64,000 bases of DNA from an uncultured Prevotellaceae bacterium (GTDB taxonomy: Bacteria > Bacteroidota > Bacteroidia > Bacteroidales > Bacteroidaceae): the NCBI GenBank assembly GCA_902776665.1, contig CACYQZ010000004.1, positions 62,001 to 126,000 of the forward strand, read 5' to 3'. The position numbers and the translations under genes were made by a program. Below are positions 41,354 through 50,443 of this stretch, piece after piece. The notes under the pieces were generated by a model that worked only from the letters and a program-made list of their open reading frames with translations, was not told the DNA's origin and made no database searches. Numbering within the stretch: position 1 is the first letter of the stretch; each line of letters starts with the position of its first letter.

Positions 41354-42577
41354 CAGCCCAAACTGCTTCAACCGACGATAGAGCGTGCGGTCGCTGATGC
41401 CCAGTTCCTGCGCGGCTTTCTTGCGATTTCCGCCATTGCGCTCGAGGGCTTTTTCCAGCATCTGTCGTCCCAAATCGCTGAGGTTCAGGCTCTCTGGCTC
41501 GCGAATTTCCTCGGCCTCGGCCTCCTCAATGGTGTTTTCGTCGGCGTGTTCACTTCTGACGGTCGGCATCGTGCTCGACGACGGCCCGATGGTCGTGATT
41601 CCGCCAAACGAAGCCGCTCCACCCAGCGCACGAGCCTCGTCCATCTGCTTCCGCAGGCTGTTCATATCGCGGCGCAGGTCGCTCACGTTTCCTCGCAGTT
41701 CGTAGAGGATTTTGTAGAGCAGTTCGCGCTCGCTCTCGTAGGAATGTTCGCCTGCGTTGCCGATGATGGCCAACTGCGTGCTTTCGGGGTCTTGCGGAAT
41801 GAATTTCGACAGCGTTTCCACGTCGATTTCACGCTGTTCGCTGAGAATCGACATCTGCTCGGTGATGTTCTTCAACTGGCGTACGTTTCCGGGCCATTTG
41901 TAGCGCAACATCTGCTGTGCAGCGTCGTCGGTCAGCGTGATTTTCGGAAGCCGATATTTCTCGGCCATTTGCAGGGCAAACAGTCGGAACAGCAGCAGAA
42001 TGTCCTCGCCACGGTCGCGCAGTGCCGGCATCTGGATGGGAATCGTGTTCAGGCGATAGTAGAGGTCCTCGCGAAAACGTCCCTCGCTGACGGCCTTCTG
42101 CATATTCACATTGGTCGCCGCCACAATGCGCACATCGGTCTTCATCATCTTCTGACCGCCCACGCGGATGTATTCGCCCGTCTCCAACACACGCAACAGC
42201 CGAGCCTGCGTCGCCAAGGGCAGTTCGCCCACTTCGTCGAGGAAAATCGTGCCCTTGTTAGCCACACCGAAATAGCCCTCGCTCTCGCCGATGGCACCCG
42301 TGAACGACCCTTTTTCGTGTCCGAACAGTTCGCTGTCGATGGTTCCTTCGGGAATCGAGCCGCAGTTGATGGCGAAATACCGCTCACGGCGGCGCGGCGA
42401 GTTGTCGTGGATGATGCGCGGAATAATCTCCTTACCCACGCCGCTCTCGCCCACGATGAGCACGCTCAAGTCGGTCGATGCCACTTGCAGAGCAACATCC
42501 AACGCACGGTTCAAAGCATCGCAGTTTCCCACGACATTATACCGTTTTTTTACCTCTTGTAACCTCGTCGTATTCAT
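41348..42577 (-). CDS. Sigma-54-dependent transcriptional activator (Fis-type HTH)
   Basis: A 409-residue AAA+ activator of RpoN-dependent promoters. It has no receiver or GAF domain: the AAA+ module begins at about residue 10. Walker A GESGVGKEI, the sigma-54-contacting GSFTGA loop, Walker B GTIFLDEVGELP, and sensor KWPGNVRQLKN are all present. After an acidic linker (about 300-360) comes a Fis-type HTH, GNRKKAAQELGISDRTLYRRLKQFGL. Lack of an input domain suggests constitutive or partner-controlled activity. It heads the lptE-TPR-secG cluster; TAATTTTG (42587-42594) is a possible -7 box. Start ATG at 42577. Confidence 0.93.
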   Translation of the reverse strand: MNTTRLQEVKKRYNVVGNCDALNRALDVALQVASTDLSVLIVGESGVGKEIIPRIIHDNSPRRRERYFAINCGSIPEGTIDSELFGHEKGSFTGAIGESEGYFGVANKGTIFLDEVGELPLATQARLLRVLETGEYIRVGGQKMMKTDVRIVAATNVNMQKAVSEGRFREDLYYRLNTIPIQMPALRDRGEDILLLFRLFALQMAEKYRLPKITLTDDAAQQMLRYKWPGNVRQLKNITEQMSILSEQREIDVETLSKFIPQDPESTQLAIIGNAGEHSYESERELLYKILYELRGNVSDLRRDMNSLRKQMDEARALGGAASFGGITTIGPSSSTMPTVRSEHADENTIEEAEAEEIREPESLNLSDLGRQMLEKALERNGGNRKKAAQELGISDRTLYRRLKQFGLE

Positions 42578-42751
42578 TTGAGCTGACAAAATTACACATT
42601 TTCTGCGAAACGGCTGCAATTTTGGCAGAAAAATTTTCTAAAATGCCATGAAATCACCTTTGTTGTTGGCTATAACCAACACGGTTGTAATTCGATTTCG
42701 GTCATATTGTTTACTTTTCCCAATCCCTCTAATGAAATTAGAAACTACATA

Positions 42752-43942
42752 TTACTTTATCCCTATAAAATCACTCAACGGATGAATTTTTGTTTTAAAA
42801 GTGTACTTATGTTTTTTAAGATTAGGACAATGTTTCATCGCAATTAGATTTGTTGGATCAAAATGTAACACAACATAATATACAGCACTATGAGGACTAA
42901 AGCCATATTGTTGTAACGTTTCTCGTGTCCATATCTGAAAGTGTCCCTTCTTTTTCAGTTTGAAGAGTTGAGCATTTTCACCATTGGTATGAAGCAAGAC
43001 ATAGTTGAGTCGTTCAAAGCCTGGAGTGACAAGCAGTGAACCTTTCGAGTCACCTGCGCGAAGATAACAGATGCCTGTCTCTATCATCCTTTTAAATAGG
43101 TCGGGGCGAGCATGGTTGACCATAACCATCACTTCCTCAGGATTCTCCAACATCTTCTTTAGCATCCATTCAGCCTTTGAAGCATCTTCAACTTCATGCT
43201 TTCGCTGGATTCCATAGTCAAGGAATTTTTGGTTTTGATCTATACCAATGAATTTCCTGCCAAGAAGATTAGCAGCGATTCCTGTAGTACAACTCCCAGC
43301 AAAGGGGTCAAGGACAATATAACCTTTTTCTGTACAGGATTGCAGCACCCTATAAAGCAATCTTAAAGGTTTTTGTGTTGGATGTTTTCCGCAGTTTCTT
43401 TCCCAAGACCCCGTAGATGGAATTTTCCACACATCAGGCATTTCCCTCCCTCCATTCATTTGTTTGAGTTCTTCATAATGAAAGCAATGAATGGCTTTGG
43501 GATCTTTTCTTGCCCAAACAATATATTCAGCAGAGAAATTAAACCTACCGCCATAAGGAGTTGGAGGAGGGTCTGGCTTCTGCCAAACAACAATATTTAA
43601 TATTTGAAATCCAAGCTCAATTAAACATTGCTCCACAGAATATATGTTGTGATATGTACCACAAACCCAAATGGTTCCATTATCTTTTAAAATATCACGA
43701 CATTTTGATAACCAATTTCGGTTAAATGAATTGATTTTCTCTAAAGAAGCTACACGATCCCATTCCCCTTTATCACAGATTTTGATTTTGCCGCTTTGTA
43801 TGATTTGCTTTTGGCTTGACAAGAAATATGGAGGATCAGCAAAGATAACATCTACCTTCTCCTTTATATCGGCTAAGACTTGGTTCACATCGCCACAATA
43901 AAGGACAAAGTCGTTATTATCATTATAATATGGGACTATCAT
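42752..43942 (-). CDS. DNA adenine methyltransferase, beta class (R-M system)
   Basis: A 396-residue N6-adenine methyltransferase. Motif order is beta type: catalytic DPPY at residues 36-39, target-recognition region in the middle (ERNCGKHPTQKPLRLLYRVL), and the AdoMet motif DPFAGSCTTGIAA at 212-224. The C-terminal 125 residues (about 270-396, for example LLVTPGFERLNYVLLHTNG) form an extra domain, as in HinfI/CcrM-like enzymes that carry C-terminal extensions. Its start overlaps the restriction gene stop by one base (TAATG). Base composition is clearly more AT-rich than the flanks. The site specificity cannot be read from sequence. Confidence 0.93.
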   Translation of the reverse strand: MIVPYYNDNNDFVLYCGDVNQVLADIKEKVDVIFADPPYFLSSQKQIIQSGKIKICDKGEWDRVASLEKINSFNRNWLSKCRDILKDNGTIWVCGTYHNIYSVEQCLIELGFQILNIVVWQKPDPPPTPYGGRFNFSAEYIVWARKDPKAIHCFHYEELKQMNGGREMPDVWKIPSTGSWERNCGKHPTQKPLRLLYRVLQSCTEKGYIVLDPFAGSCTTGIAANLLGRKFIGIDQNQKFLDYGIQRKHEVEDASKAEWMLKKMLENPEEVMVMVNHARPDLFKRMIETGICYLRAGDSKGSLLVTPGFERLNYVLLHTNGENAQLFKLKKKGHFQIWTRETLQQYGFSPHSAVYYVVLHFDPTNLIAMKHCPNLKKHKYTFKTKIHPLSDFIGIK

Positions 43943-44673
43943 TACTTCTTTTTACCAATTTCTAGGACTTTTGTGTATATGTCACGTAGTTGTACGCGAT
44001 ATTTTTCAAAATCTGCATAGTTACCATTATTGATATGTATTTGCCCTTCAACTACAGCTCCTGTTTCAGACAGTTGCGATGCGCGGTGCTGATTGCTTAA
44101 AAGAGGGTTGTTCTGCACATCTTTGCTTGACAGTACCCAGTAATCGATTTTATCGCGCCAAACAGCAATCCATACAAAGGCATCGCAACAACCAGGCTTA
44201 AGCTGCTGATAATTCATATCAAACCTTGATTTACTATCACTGGCAAGAGCTTTATTAGCTAATGTGTCACCTCCAATTTTCTTAACAGCACGAGACGCTT
44301 TTACCTCAACGTGAATGTCATTCAACAGTAGGTCATATTCACCTGAATATGATGGGTCTAACGACTTGGTTGGTATTTTGAACTCTGGGACATGTTCCAT
44401 TAGGTGTTGTTGTCCCCAAGTTTCGCCAAAAGTGCGTGGGGCCAATTCAAATAAATGCAAGTACTTATTGCGCTGTAAATATTCTGCTCTCATTTCTAAA
44501 TAGCCATCCAAAGTTATGATGCCTTTGGCTATGAGATGTGAAATTGTGTACTCAAATTTATTAAATGGGTACACGGCGTACAATTTGTCTAACACAGAAT
44601 TACTTAATTGCAATTTCTCTTCTGAAGACAATGCTCTTTTGTATGCTTCAAGTTCCTTAATGAGTGTTTCCAT
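43942..44673 (-). CDS. Type II restriction endonuclease, PD-(D/E)XK fold
   Basis: A 243-residue protein of no family I can name, but with a PD-(D/E)XK nuclease core: SGEYDLLLNDIHVEVKASRA, with D114 and E123-V-K125 as metal and catalytic residues. Its place between two DNA methyltransferase genes and its size fit a type II restriction enzyme. The rest includes RFDMNYQQLKPGCCDAFVWI, a common strand-helix after the nuclease core, and WVLSSKDV. The gene is very AT-rich. It is translated just before the beta-class methylase gene and just after the gamma-class one. Confidence 0.82.
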   Translation of the reverse strand: METLIKELEAYKRALSSEEKLQLSNSVLDKLYAVYPFNKFEYTISHLIAKGIITLDGYLEMRAEYLQRNKYLHLFELAPRTFGETWGQQHLMEHVPEFKIPTKSLDPSYSGEYDLLLNDIHVEVKASRAVKKIGGDTLANKALASDSKSRFDMNYQQLKPGCCDAFVWIAVWRDKIDYWVLSSKDVQNNPLLSNQHRASQLSETGAVVEGQIHINNGNYADFEKYRVQLRDIYTKVLEIGKKK

Positions 44674-44679
44674 ATTCTT

Positions 44680-46407
44680 TTATTTGGATTGGGAATAAAT
44701 ATATACTTGTTCTGATGGCGTAATTCCAAAAATTGAATAGACGACCTTATCCAAACGTCGTTGTTGTTCTTCCGAATAATCGGACAATTGGAATGTTGTT
44801 ACCAAATCACTTAGTTCTCTATCTTGATCAACAGTTAGTTTTGGGAAAGGTAATGACTGTAGATTTCCTTTTAAAACTTTTATATCAGAGAACTTCATAG
44901 TGTAATAATAATGGTATAGTGTGGAGTTCAAGAGTGCGGCCACACTTTTTACAGTTATACCATCTATTTCAGGTATCAAGATGTTGGCACTGTTCAGGCA
45001 CAAACATTGTTTGTCATCATAAGCGACAATAGGATATTTTGCAATAAACCTGTATATCAATTTCTCTGGCGCTCTAAAATATTCTGTTTTGGCACATTGC
45101 TGGAAGGTCTCTGGCGCAAAGAGAATATATGACGATACTTCTTTTAGTGAAAATGGTCTCACCTGTTTGCCTGTATATACAGGCTCTAAACCAGGTTCAA
45201 CTTCTTTCTTTACTTTGTTTTTATTGTCACCAGTCACTATTCCAAGTGCCCATAGACTGTGCGTCAAATCATCATGTCTAAAAGATTCCATTTTGTGTAT
45301 AATGGATTCATCCAACGTATTCATTTTGTCTGTAACGATATTCGCAGAAGGATATTCTGTTTTTGATATCTGTATGTTTGTTTGCGTCTCACCATTCCTA
45401 ACACAATAGTTTTGTTCATCAACTCGACCAATAGAAAGCTTTATACTAAAGAAGTCTGTATAGACTCCATCAAATCGGTTGTTGTACAAGTCTATTTGAT
45501 GAATAGTAGTCGAAGCCAGTAAGAATTCTCGCATATCGCTATGCGTCTTAATTTTTAACAAAGAAGTTGGAAGTAAGAAATAAAGCACACCAGTTTTTTT
45601 TAGATGATTGAGGGCCTCCACTATAAACATAGATGCTCTTTCTTTTGACTTTATATGAGGGTAATTTCGCGCATAATCTCCAGCTTTGTCTGCACCCCAT
45701 GGCGGATTTGTATAAATATTATCAAACCTTAATGGAATGTTTTGTGTTATATTCACAAACAAATCCTGTTTTAGAAAATCAATACAATATATTTGGGGCG
45801 TAAAAACAAAATCTGAATACTTGGCAAGTAAATTTGCTGATGCGAGCATCACAGCTATAGGATTGATGTCGAAGCCATAGAGATTTGTAGGATTCTTCGT
45901 TGAAACTTTTAAAAGGAAGGCACCACTACCACAACAGGGGTCCAATAGTGTTTCATCATCTTTAAGTATCTTGTCCCCCAACATATACTCTACAACGTTT
46001 TGACTCGTATAATATTGCCCTGTAATATTACGTTCTCCTTCAGTTATCAGCGACTGGTAAATAAACCCCAAGATATCTTCTTTTGAATCCCAAATATATT
46101 CAGGAACAGATATGTCGACAAGTTCCATGTCGTGATAAGTGTTCAAAAAGTTGCGAACATGAGCTTTATGGATAATTCCTTTATTTGTCAGCAACGAGAT
46201 GACCAATGAGTACATAATATACTCAACGGGGTTATTCAATTTTAAAACTATAGAAAGGAGCTTGTTGGCATCATCATTATTTACATAACTATTAGCCACA
46301 ATGCGTTTGGCGGATTTTGTTTTATTCGCCCTTTTTGTTAGTTTGTGTTCGGAATCACTCTTTAATTTTTTCCAATTATATGCGGTTGCTTTACTAATCG
46401 ATAACAT
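44680..46407 (-). CDS. DNA adenine methyltransferase, gamma class (R-M system)
   Basis: A 575-residue N-6 adenine methyltransferase of the TaqI/type I HsdM-like group. Motif I is LLDPCCGSGAFLL (155-166), preceded by GQYYTSQNVVEYML, and motif IV NPPW at 234-237 is the gamma-type catalytic motif. The C-terminal third (about 400-575) looks like a target-recognition domain (YTGKQVRPFSLKEV, LPFPKLTVDQ). The first 16 residues (LSISKATAYNWKKLKSD) look like the recognition helix of a HTH, perhaps for autoregulation; an in-frame stop directly precedes the ATG. It is the first gene of the three-gene R-M operon. Confidence 0.9.
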   Translation of the reverse strand: MLSISKATAYNWKKLKSDSEHKLTKRANKTKSAKRIVANSYVNNDDANKLLSIVLKLNNPVEYIMYSLVISLLTNKGIIHKAHVRNFLNTYHDMELVDISVPEYIWDSKEDILGFIYQSLITEGERNITGQYYTSQNVVEYMLGDKILKDDETLLDPCCGSGAFLLKVSTKNPTNLYGFDINPIAVMLASANLLAKYSDFVFTPQIYCIDFLKQDLFVNITQNIPLRFDNIYTNPPWGADKAGDYARNYPHIKSKERASMFIVEALNHLKKTGVLYFLLPTSLLKIKTHSDMREFLLASTTIHQIDLYNNRFDGVYTDFFSIKLSIGRVDEQNYCVRNGETQTNIQISKTEYPSANIVTDKMNTLDESIIHKMESFRHDDLTHSLWALGIVTGDNKNKVKKEVEPGLEPVYTGKQVRPFSLKEVSSYILFAPETFQQCAKTEYFRAPEKLIYRFIAKYPIVAYDDKQCLCLNSANILIPEIDGITVKSVAALLNSTLYHYYYTMKFSDIKVLKGNLQSLPFPKLTVDQDRELSDLVTTFQLSDYSEEQQRRLDKVVYSIFGITPSEQVYIYSQSK

Positions 46408-46454
46408 TTACTTTTGATATTTGTATTCGTCTAATATTTACCAAATTTCGACCA

Positions 46455-46483
46455 CAAAGATAAAAAAATAATCGTAAAACAAA
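46455..46483 (-). promoter_or_regulatory. Possible promoter of the R-M operon
   Basis: TTTG (46480-46483), 17 bp, TATCTTTG (46455-46462) on the minus strand, about 48 bp upstream of the first methylase gene. The spacer is shorter than the usual 19-21 bp. Confidence 0.55.
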
Positions 46484-46657
46484 GTATTATGTTGCGATTT
46501 TCTGCAAAAATTTATGTATTTTTCTGTAAAAAGGCGATTTTTGGCAAGCCAAATGCTACTTTATTCATTTCATTTATGTTGTCATCAAATACAAGAAATC
46601 GATTTTTTCGCGATATGGCAAAATTTTTCCGTCATTTTTCAAAAAATCGCGTGTTTT
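46484..46657. other. AT-rich gap between the R-M island and cutC
   Basis: No gene is supported here. One frame stays open through to cutC, but its product is a run of Phe/Lys/Arg codons without any motif, which is what this base composition produces by chance. This stretch is the right-hand edge of the island. Confidence 0.6.
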
Positions 46658-46689
46658 TTTGGAAATATCTCGAAAAACCACTAACTTCG
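46658..46689 (+). promoter_or_regulatory. Promoter of cutC
   Basis: TTTG (46658-46661), 20 bp, TAACTTCG (46682-46689; one mismatch), 31 bp before the ATG. Confidence 0.65.
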
Positions 46690-46719
46690 CGACAGTATTT
46701 TTCCAAAGAAAAAATTTTT

Positions 46720-47529
46720 ATGTCGGAAACGATGATTTCGAAATTTCAATTTGAGGTCTGCGCGAACAGCGTGGAGAGTTGCAGGGCGGCACAGTTGGGC
46801 GGTGCCGACCGCGTAGAGTTGTGTGCGGGGATTCCCGAGGGTGGAACGACGCCGTCGTATGGCGAAATCAAGCAGGCGCGGCGCGTGCTCGACGAGGGTG
46901 CGGCGCAGGGTTTGAAAGCGACTCGCCTGCACGTGATTATCCGTCCGCGAGGCGGCGATTTCCTGTATTCCGAATGGGAGTTGGAACGAATGGCGGAAGA
47001 CATTCGGATTTGCCGTGAACTGGGTGCCGACGGTGTTGTTTTCGGCTGTTTGCGACCCGACGGTTCGCTCGATACCGAGGCTAACGCCCGACTGTTGGAA
47101 GCCACCCAACACCCAACACCCAACACCCAACACCCAGCAATTACCTTCCACCGCGCTTTCGACCGCTGCGCCCATCCCGAACAGGCTTTGGAAGAGTTGA
47201 TTTCACAGGGTTTCGACCGAATTTTGACCTCTGGTCAGCAACCGACGGCCCTCGAAGGCATCGATTTGCTCAAAAAACTGCACGAGCAGGCCGCTGGTCG
47301 CATCAAAATCTTGGCAGGTTGCGGCGTAAACGAGGAAAATATCCGAAAAATCCACGAGGCGACGGGTGTCACGGAGTTTCATTTTTCGGCTCGCGAATCG
47401 CGAAAAAGTCAGATGATTTTCGCTAATCCCGACGTGTATATGGGTGCGAAGGGAGCCGACGAAGACACAATTCTCGTCACCTCGGCCGAGCGCGTCCGCG
47501 CAACCATCGAACAGTTGGAAAAATTATAG
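46720..47529 (+). CDS. cutC: CutC family protein
   Basis: A TIM-barrel protein of about 269 residues named for copper homeostasis in E. coli, though the enzymatic role is not settled. Family blocks: FEVCANSVESCRAAQLGGAD, RVELCAGIPEGGTTPSYGEI, VIIRPRGGDFLYSEWELERM, ADGVVFGCLRPDGSLD, ITFHRAFDRC, ILTSGQ, ILAGCGVNEENI and FHFSARE. A heptamer array encodes [11 protein letters not shown] just before ITFHRAFD, where the family has a short loop. The start is the ATG at 46720 (or 46732). The stop overlaps convergent waaA by 6 nt. Confidence 0.92.
   Translation: MSETMISKFQFEVCANSVESCRAAQLGGADRVELCAGIPEGGTTPSYGEIKQARRVLDEGAAQGLKATRLHVIIRPRGGDFLYSEWELERMAEDIRICRELGADGVVFGCLRPDGSLDTEANARLLEATQHPTPNTQHPAITFHRAFDRCAHPEQALEELISQGFDRILTSGQQPTALEGIDLLKKLHEQAAGRIKILAGCGVNEENIRKIHEATGVTEFHFSARESRKSQMIFANPDVYMGAKGADEDTILVTSAERVRATIEQLEKL
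47103..47137 (+). repeat. Heptamer array inside cutC
   Basis: Five units of CACCCAA (the last CACCCAG), exactly 35 nt, encoding [11 protein letters not shown] in frame. Confidence 0.92.
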
Positions 47530-48792
47530 TTTCAGATACGAGAAAATGCGCTCGGTAGCCCCAGAACGGCGACTGACACATTCGGCAGCGGCCTCTCCAC
47601 GGGTTTTCACGGCTTGTGCGTCGGTTGCAAATTGGTTCATGCTGTTGGCGAAGTCGTCGTAACTGGTGATTTCGATGCCGCCACCACATTCTTTCAGTTC
47701 CTGCGCCTCCATGAACCGCTGGTTGTTCGGGCCGAAGAACACGGGCTTGCCCCAGACTGCCGCCTCCACAACATTGTGGATGCCCACGCCAAAACCTCCG
47801 CCGACGTAGCAAACGGTGGCGTAGCGGTAGATGCTCGACAGGAGGCCGAAGCAGTCCACCACAAGAACATCGGCGTTGCGTAAATCGCTGATATTACTTG
47901 GAAATTCGCCTATGACACTCGTATAACGCACCACTTTGCGGTTTTTCAGATGTAAATTTATCTGCTGTAAATGGCTTTCATCAATGACATGTGGCGCAAT
48001 GATTAATTTCCATTCAGGGTGACGGCCATTGAAATATCGGAGGAAAATTTCTTCATCGGGCGGCCACGAGGAGCCTGCGACGAAAATTTGTGGAGTGTGG
48101 AGTGTGGAGTGTGAAGTGTTGTCGGAAATAAATTGCTCGATGATGGGCAAATCTTTCGCTGCTTCCTTGATTTGCAACACCCTATCGAACCGCGTGTCGC
48201 CAACAACATCGACATTGTGGATGCCGAGCGTGGCCAACAACTCGCGACTTTGCTCGTTTTGCACGAAAAATCGCGTGAAACACTTCAAAACACGGCCATA
48301 CTGCCGTCCGTACCAACGGAAAAAGACCTGATTCGGACGGAAAATCGACGACACGCTATAGACGGGCACGCCGCGATGCTTCAGAATATGGAGATAATTG
48401 TACCAAAACTCGTACTTGATGAAAAATGCCATCACGGGACGCACCGCACGCAGGAATCGACGGGCATTGCCGACGGTGTCGAGCGGCAGGTAGCAGACGA
48501 TGTCGGCACCCTCGTAGTTCTTGCGAACCTCGTAGCCCGAGGGCGAGAAAAACGTCAGCAAAATTTTGTATTCGGGATGGTCGCGACGCAGCCGTTCCAT
48601 CAGCGGACGACCCTGTTCGAACTCGCCGAGCGAGGCCGCGTGGAACCACACATATTGCGCCTGCGGATCGACCTTTTCCTTGAGCGTCTGAACCGCCTCG
48701 CGCTCGCCACGCCACATTTTGCGAACTTTCTCGTTGAACAGACTCACAATGGCGACACCGCAGGAATAGCAGAAAATGATAAAGTTATACAT
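47524..48792 (-). CDS. waaA: 3-deoxy-D-manno-octulosonic acid (Kdo) transferase
   Basis: Adds Kdo to lipid A precursor at the inner membrane (KdtA). About 422 residues: N-terminal membrane-associated stretch (FIIFCYSCGVAIVSLFN), then VWFHAASLGEFEQGRPLMERL, VDVVGDTRFDRV, FVAGSSWPPDE, LIIAPHVIDE, VDCFGLLSSIYRYATVCYVG, FGVGIHNVVEAAVWGKPVFFG. These are the family's core blocks. A heptamer array encodes SHSTLHTPQ just before FVAGSSW, a loop between the two GT-B halves. The ATG at 48792 is preferred; a second start 4 codons upstream is possible. Confidence 0.93.
   Translation of the reverse strand: MYNFIIFCYSCGVAIVSLFNEKVRKMWRGEREAVQTLKEKVDPQAQYVWFHAASLGEFEQGRPLMERLRRDHPEYKILLTFFSPSGYEVRKNYEGADIVCYLPLDTVGNARRFLRAVRPVMAFFIKYEFWYNYLHILKHRGVPVYSVSSIFRPNQVFFRWYGRQYGRVLKCFTRFFVQNEQSRELLATLGIHNVDVVGDTRFDRVLQIKEAAKDLPIIEQFISDNTSHSTLHTPQIFVAGSSWPPDEEIFLRYFNGRHPEWKLIIAPHVIDESHLQQINLHLKNRKVVRYTSVIGEFPSNISDLRNADVLVVDCFGLLSSIYRYATVCYVGGGFGVGIHNVVEAAVWGKPVFFGPNNQRFMEAQELKECGGGIEITSYDDFANSMNQFATDAQAVKTRGEAAAECVSRRSGATERIFSYLKL
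48089..48120 (-). repeat. Heptamer array inside waaA
   Basis: Plus-strand units TGTGGAG three times, then TGTGAAG and TGTT. On the coding strand it encodes SHSTLHTP. Confidence 0.9.
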
Positions 48793-48804
48793 AAAGCCCC
48801 CCAA

Positions 48805-50334
48805 CTACCCCCGAGGGGCTTCAATCATTTCAATCGCACGACGCATCCGACGCAACGTTTCTTCCTTGCCGAGGAACGCCGAAATATCGAACATTCCGGG
48901 GCCTTTTCCCTCGCCGACAAGCGTCAGTCGCCACGCATTCATCACGTTGCCGAGGCCGTAGCCCTTCTGCTCCACCCAATCGTGGACGATGCGCTCCTGA
49001 TTTTCGAGCGAGAAATCGTCGATTCCTTCGAGCAAATCGGCCAATTCGGCCATCACCTGCGGTGAATTTTCCTTCCAACGCTTTTTCACGGTCTTTTCGT
49101 CGTATTCCAACGGTGGAATGAAGAAGAACGAGCACAACGGCCACAGTTCGTGGACGAAACTGACGCGGTCTTTCATCATACGAACGACCTCCGTGATGCG
49201 CTCAAACGATTCATCGACGCCATTGTTAGCGACAATCGGTGCAAAAAGTTCGGCGATTTCCTCGTCGGACTTCCGCAAAATATACTCGTGGTTGAACCAC
49301 ATTCCCTTTTGATAGTCGAATTTCGCACCCGATTTCGAGCACCGCGAAATGTCGAAAGCCTTCACGAGTTCGTCGAGCGAGAAAATTTCCTGTTCAGTGC
49401 CCGGATTCCAACCCAAAAGTGCCAAGAAATTCACGACCGCCTCGGGGAAATAGCCGCTTTCGCGATAGCCGCTCGACACCTCGTCGGTCTTTGGGTCGTG
49501 CCATTCGAGCGGGAACACGGGGAAGCCCAACCGGTCACCGTCGCGCTTCGAGAGTTTGCCCTTTCCTTCGGGTTTCAACAGCAGTGGCAGATGGGCAAAC
49601 ATCGGCATTGAATTCTGCCAACCGAGTGCCTCGTAGAGCAGCACGTGGAGCGGTGCCGACGGCAACCATTCCTCGCCACGAATCACGTGGGAAATCTCCA
49701 TCAGATGGTCATCGACGATGTTCGCCAAGTGGTAGGTCGGCAGTTCGTCGGCACTTTTGTAAAGCACTTTGTCGTCCAAAATGTCGCTTTTGACGCGCAC
49801 TTCGCCGCGAATCATGTCATTGACCACGATTTCACGTCCAGGTTCGACCTTGAATCGCACGACATACTGATGTCCGTCTTCAATCAGTCGGGCGACCTCC
49901 TCGACGGGCATCGTCAGCGAGTTGCGCATCGACATTCGCGTCGAAGCGTCGTACTGGAAATTCTGGATTTCCTGCCGTTTTTGTTCGAGTTCCTCGGGCG
50001 TGTCGAAAGCGATGTAGGCACGGTTCGCACCCAGCAGCCGATCGACGTAAATCTTATAGATTCCACGCCGCTCGCTCTGGCGGTAGGGACCGTATTCGCC
50101 GCCGTAGGAAACACCCTCGTCGAACTCGATGCCGAGCCAGTGGAAAGCCTCGATGATGTAATCCTCGGCACCCTCCACGAAGCGCGCCGAATCGGTGTCT
50201 TCGATGCGGAAAACGAACTCGCCGCCGTGTTTGCGGGCGAAAAGGTAATTATACAACGCGGTACGAACGCCGCCGATGTGCAATGGTCCTGTCGGACTGG
50301 GCGCAAAACGCACCCGAACATGTCTGTTTTCCAT
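48805..50334 (-). CDS. gltX: Glutamyl-tRNA synthetase
   Basis: Charges tRNA-Glu (and tRNA-Gln in organisms using GatCAB). 509 residues. Class I signature [26 protein letters not shown] (HIGH form is HIGG) and the KMSKS loop [27 protein letters not shown] is the glutamate pocket, and the C-terminal anticodon-binding helical region ends IEMIEAPRG. It is the first gene upstream of waaA on the same strand, 12 bp before it. A TAATTTTG box (50366-50373) lies upstream. Confidence 0.96.
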   Translation of the reverse strand: MENRHVRVRFAPSPTGPLHIGGVRTALYNYLFARKHGGEFVFRIEDTDSARFVEGAEDYIIEAFHWLGIEFDEGVSYGGEYGPYRQSERRGIYKIYVDRLLGANRAYIAFDTPEELEQKRQEIQNFQYDASTRMSMRNSLTMPVEEVARLIEDGHQYVVRFKVEPGREIVVNDMIRGEVRVKSDILDDKVLYKSADELPTYHLANIVDDHLMEISHVIRGEEWLPSAPLHVLLYEALGWQNSMPMFAHLPLLLKPEGKGKLSKRDGDRLGFPVFPLEWHDPKTDEVSSGYRESGYFPEAVVNFLALLGWNPGTEQEIFSLDELVKAFDISRCSKSGAKFDYQKGMWFNHEYILRKSDEEIAELFAPIVANNGVDESFERITEVVRMMKDRVSFVHELWPLCSFFFIPPLEYDEKTVKKRWKENSPQVMAELADLLEGIDDFSLENQERIVHDWVEQKGYGLGNVMNAWRLTLVGEGKGPGMFDISAFLGKEETLRRMRRAIEMIEAPRG

Positions 50335-50382
50335 CTGAAAATGATGATATTTCTAAAATTTTGTGCAAAATTACGAATATTT

Positions 50383-50414
50383 TTTGAGTTTAACGTATTT
50401 TTTTTGTATTTTCG
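50383..50414 (+). promoter_or_regulatory. Promoter of the 7TM-HD gene
   Basis: TTTG (50383-50386), 20 bp, TATTTTCG (50407-50414; last-but-one base differs), 30 bp before the ATG. The gltX -7 box lies just beside it on the other strand. Confidence 0.65.
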
Positions 50415-50443
50415 CAGTTGAATTGAAAACTACTTGGAAAAAA

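Noticed and set aside
46489..46719. A 77-codon extension at the 5' end of cutC
   Set aside because: It runs across the cutC promoter and encodes low-information Phe/Lys/Arg text; the family start is at 46720 or 46732.
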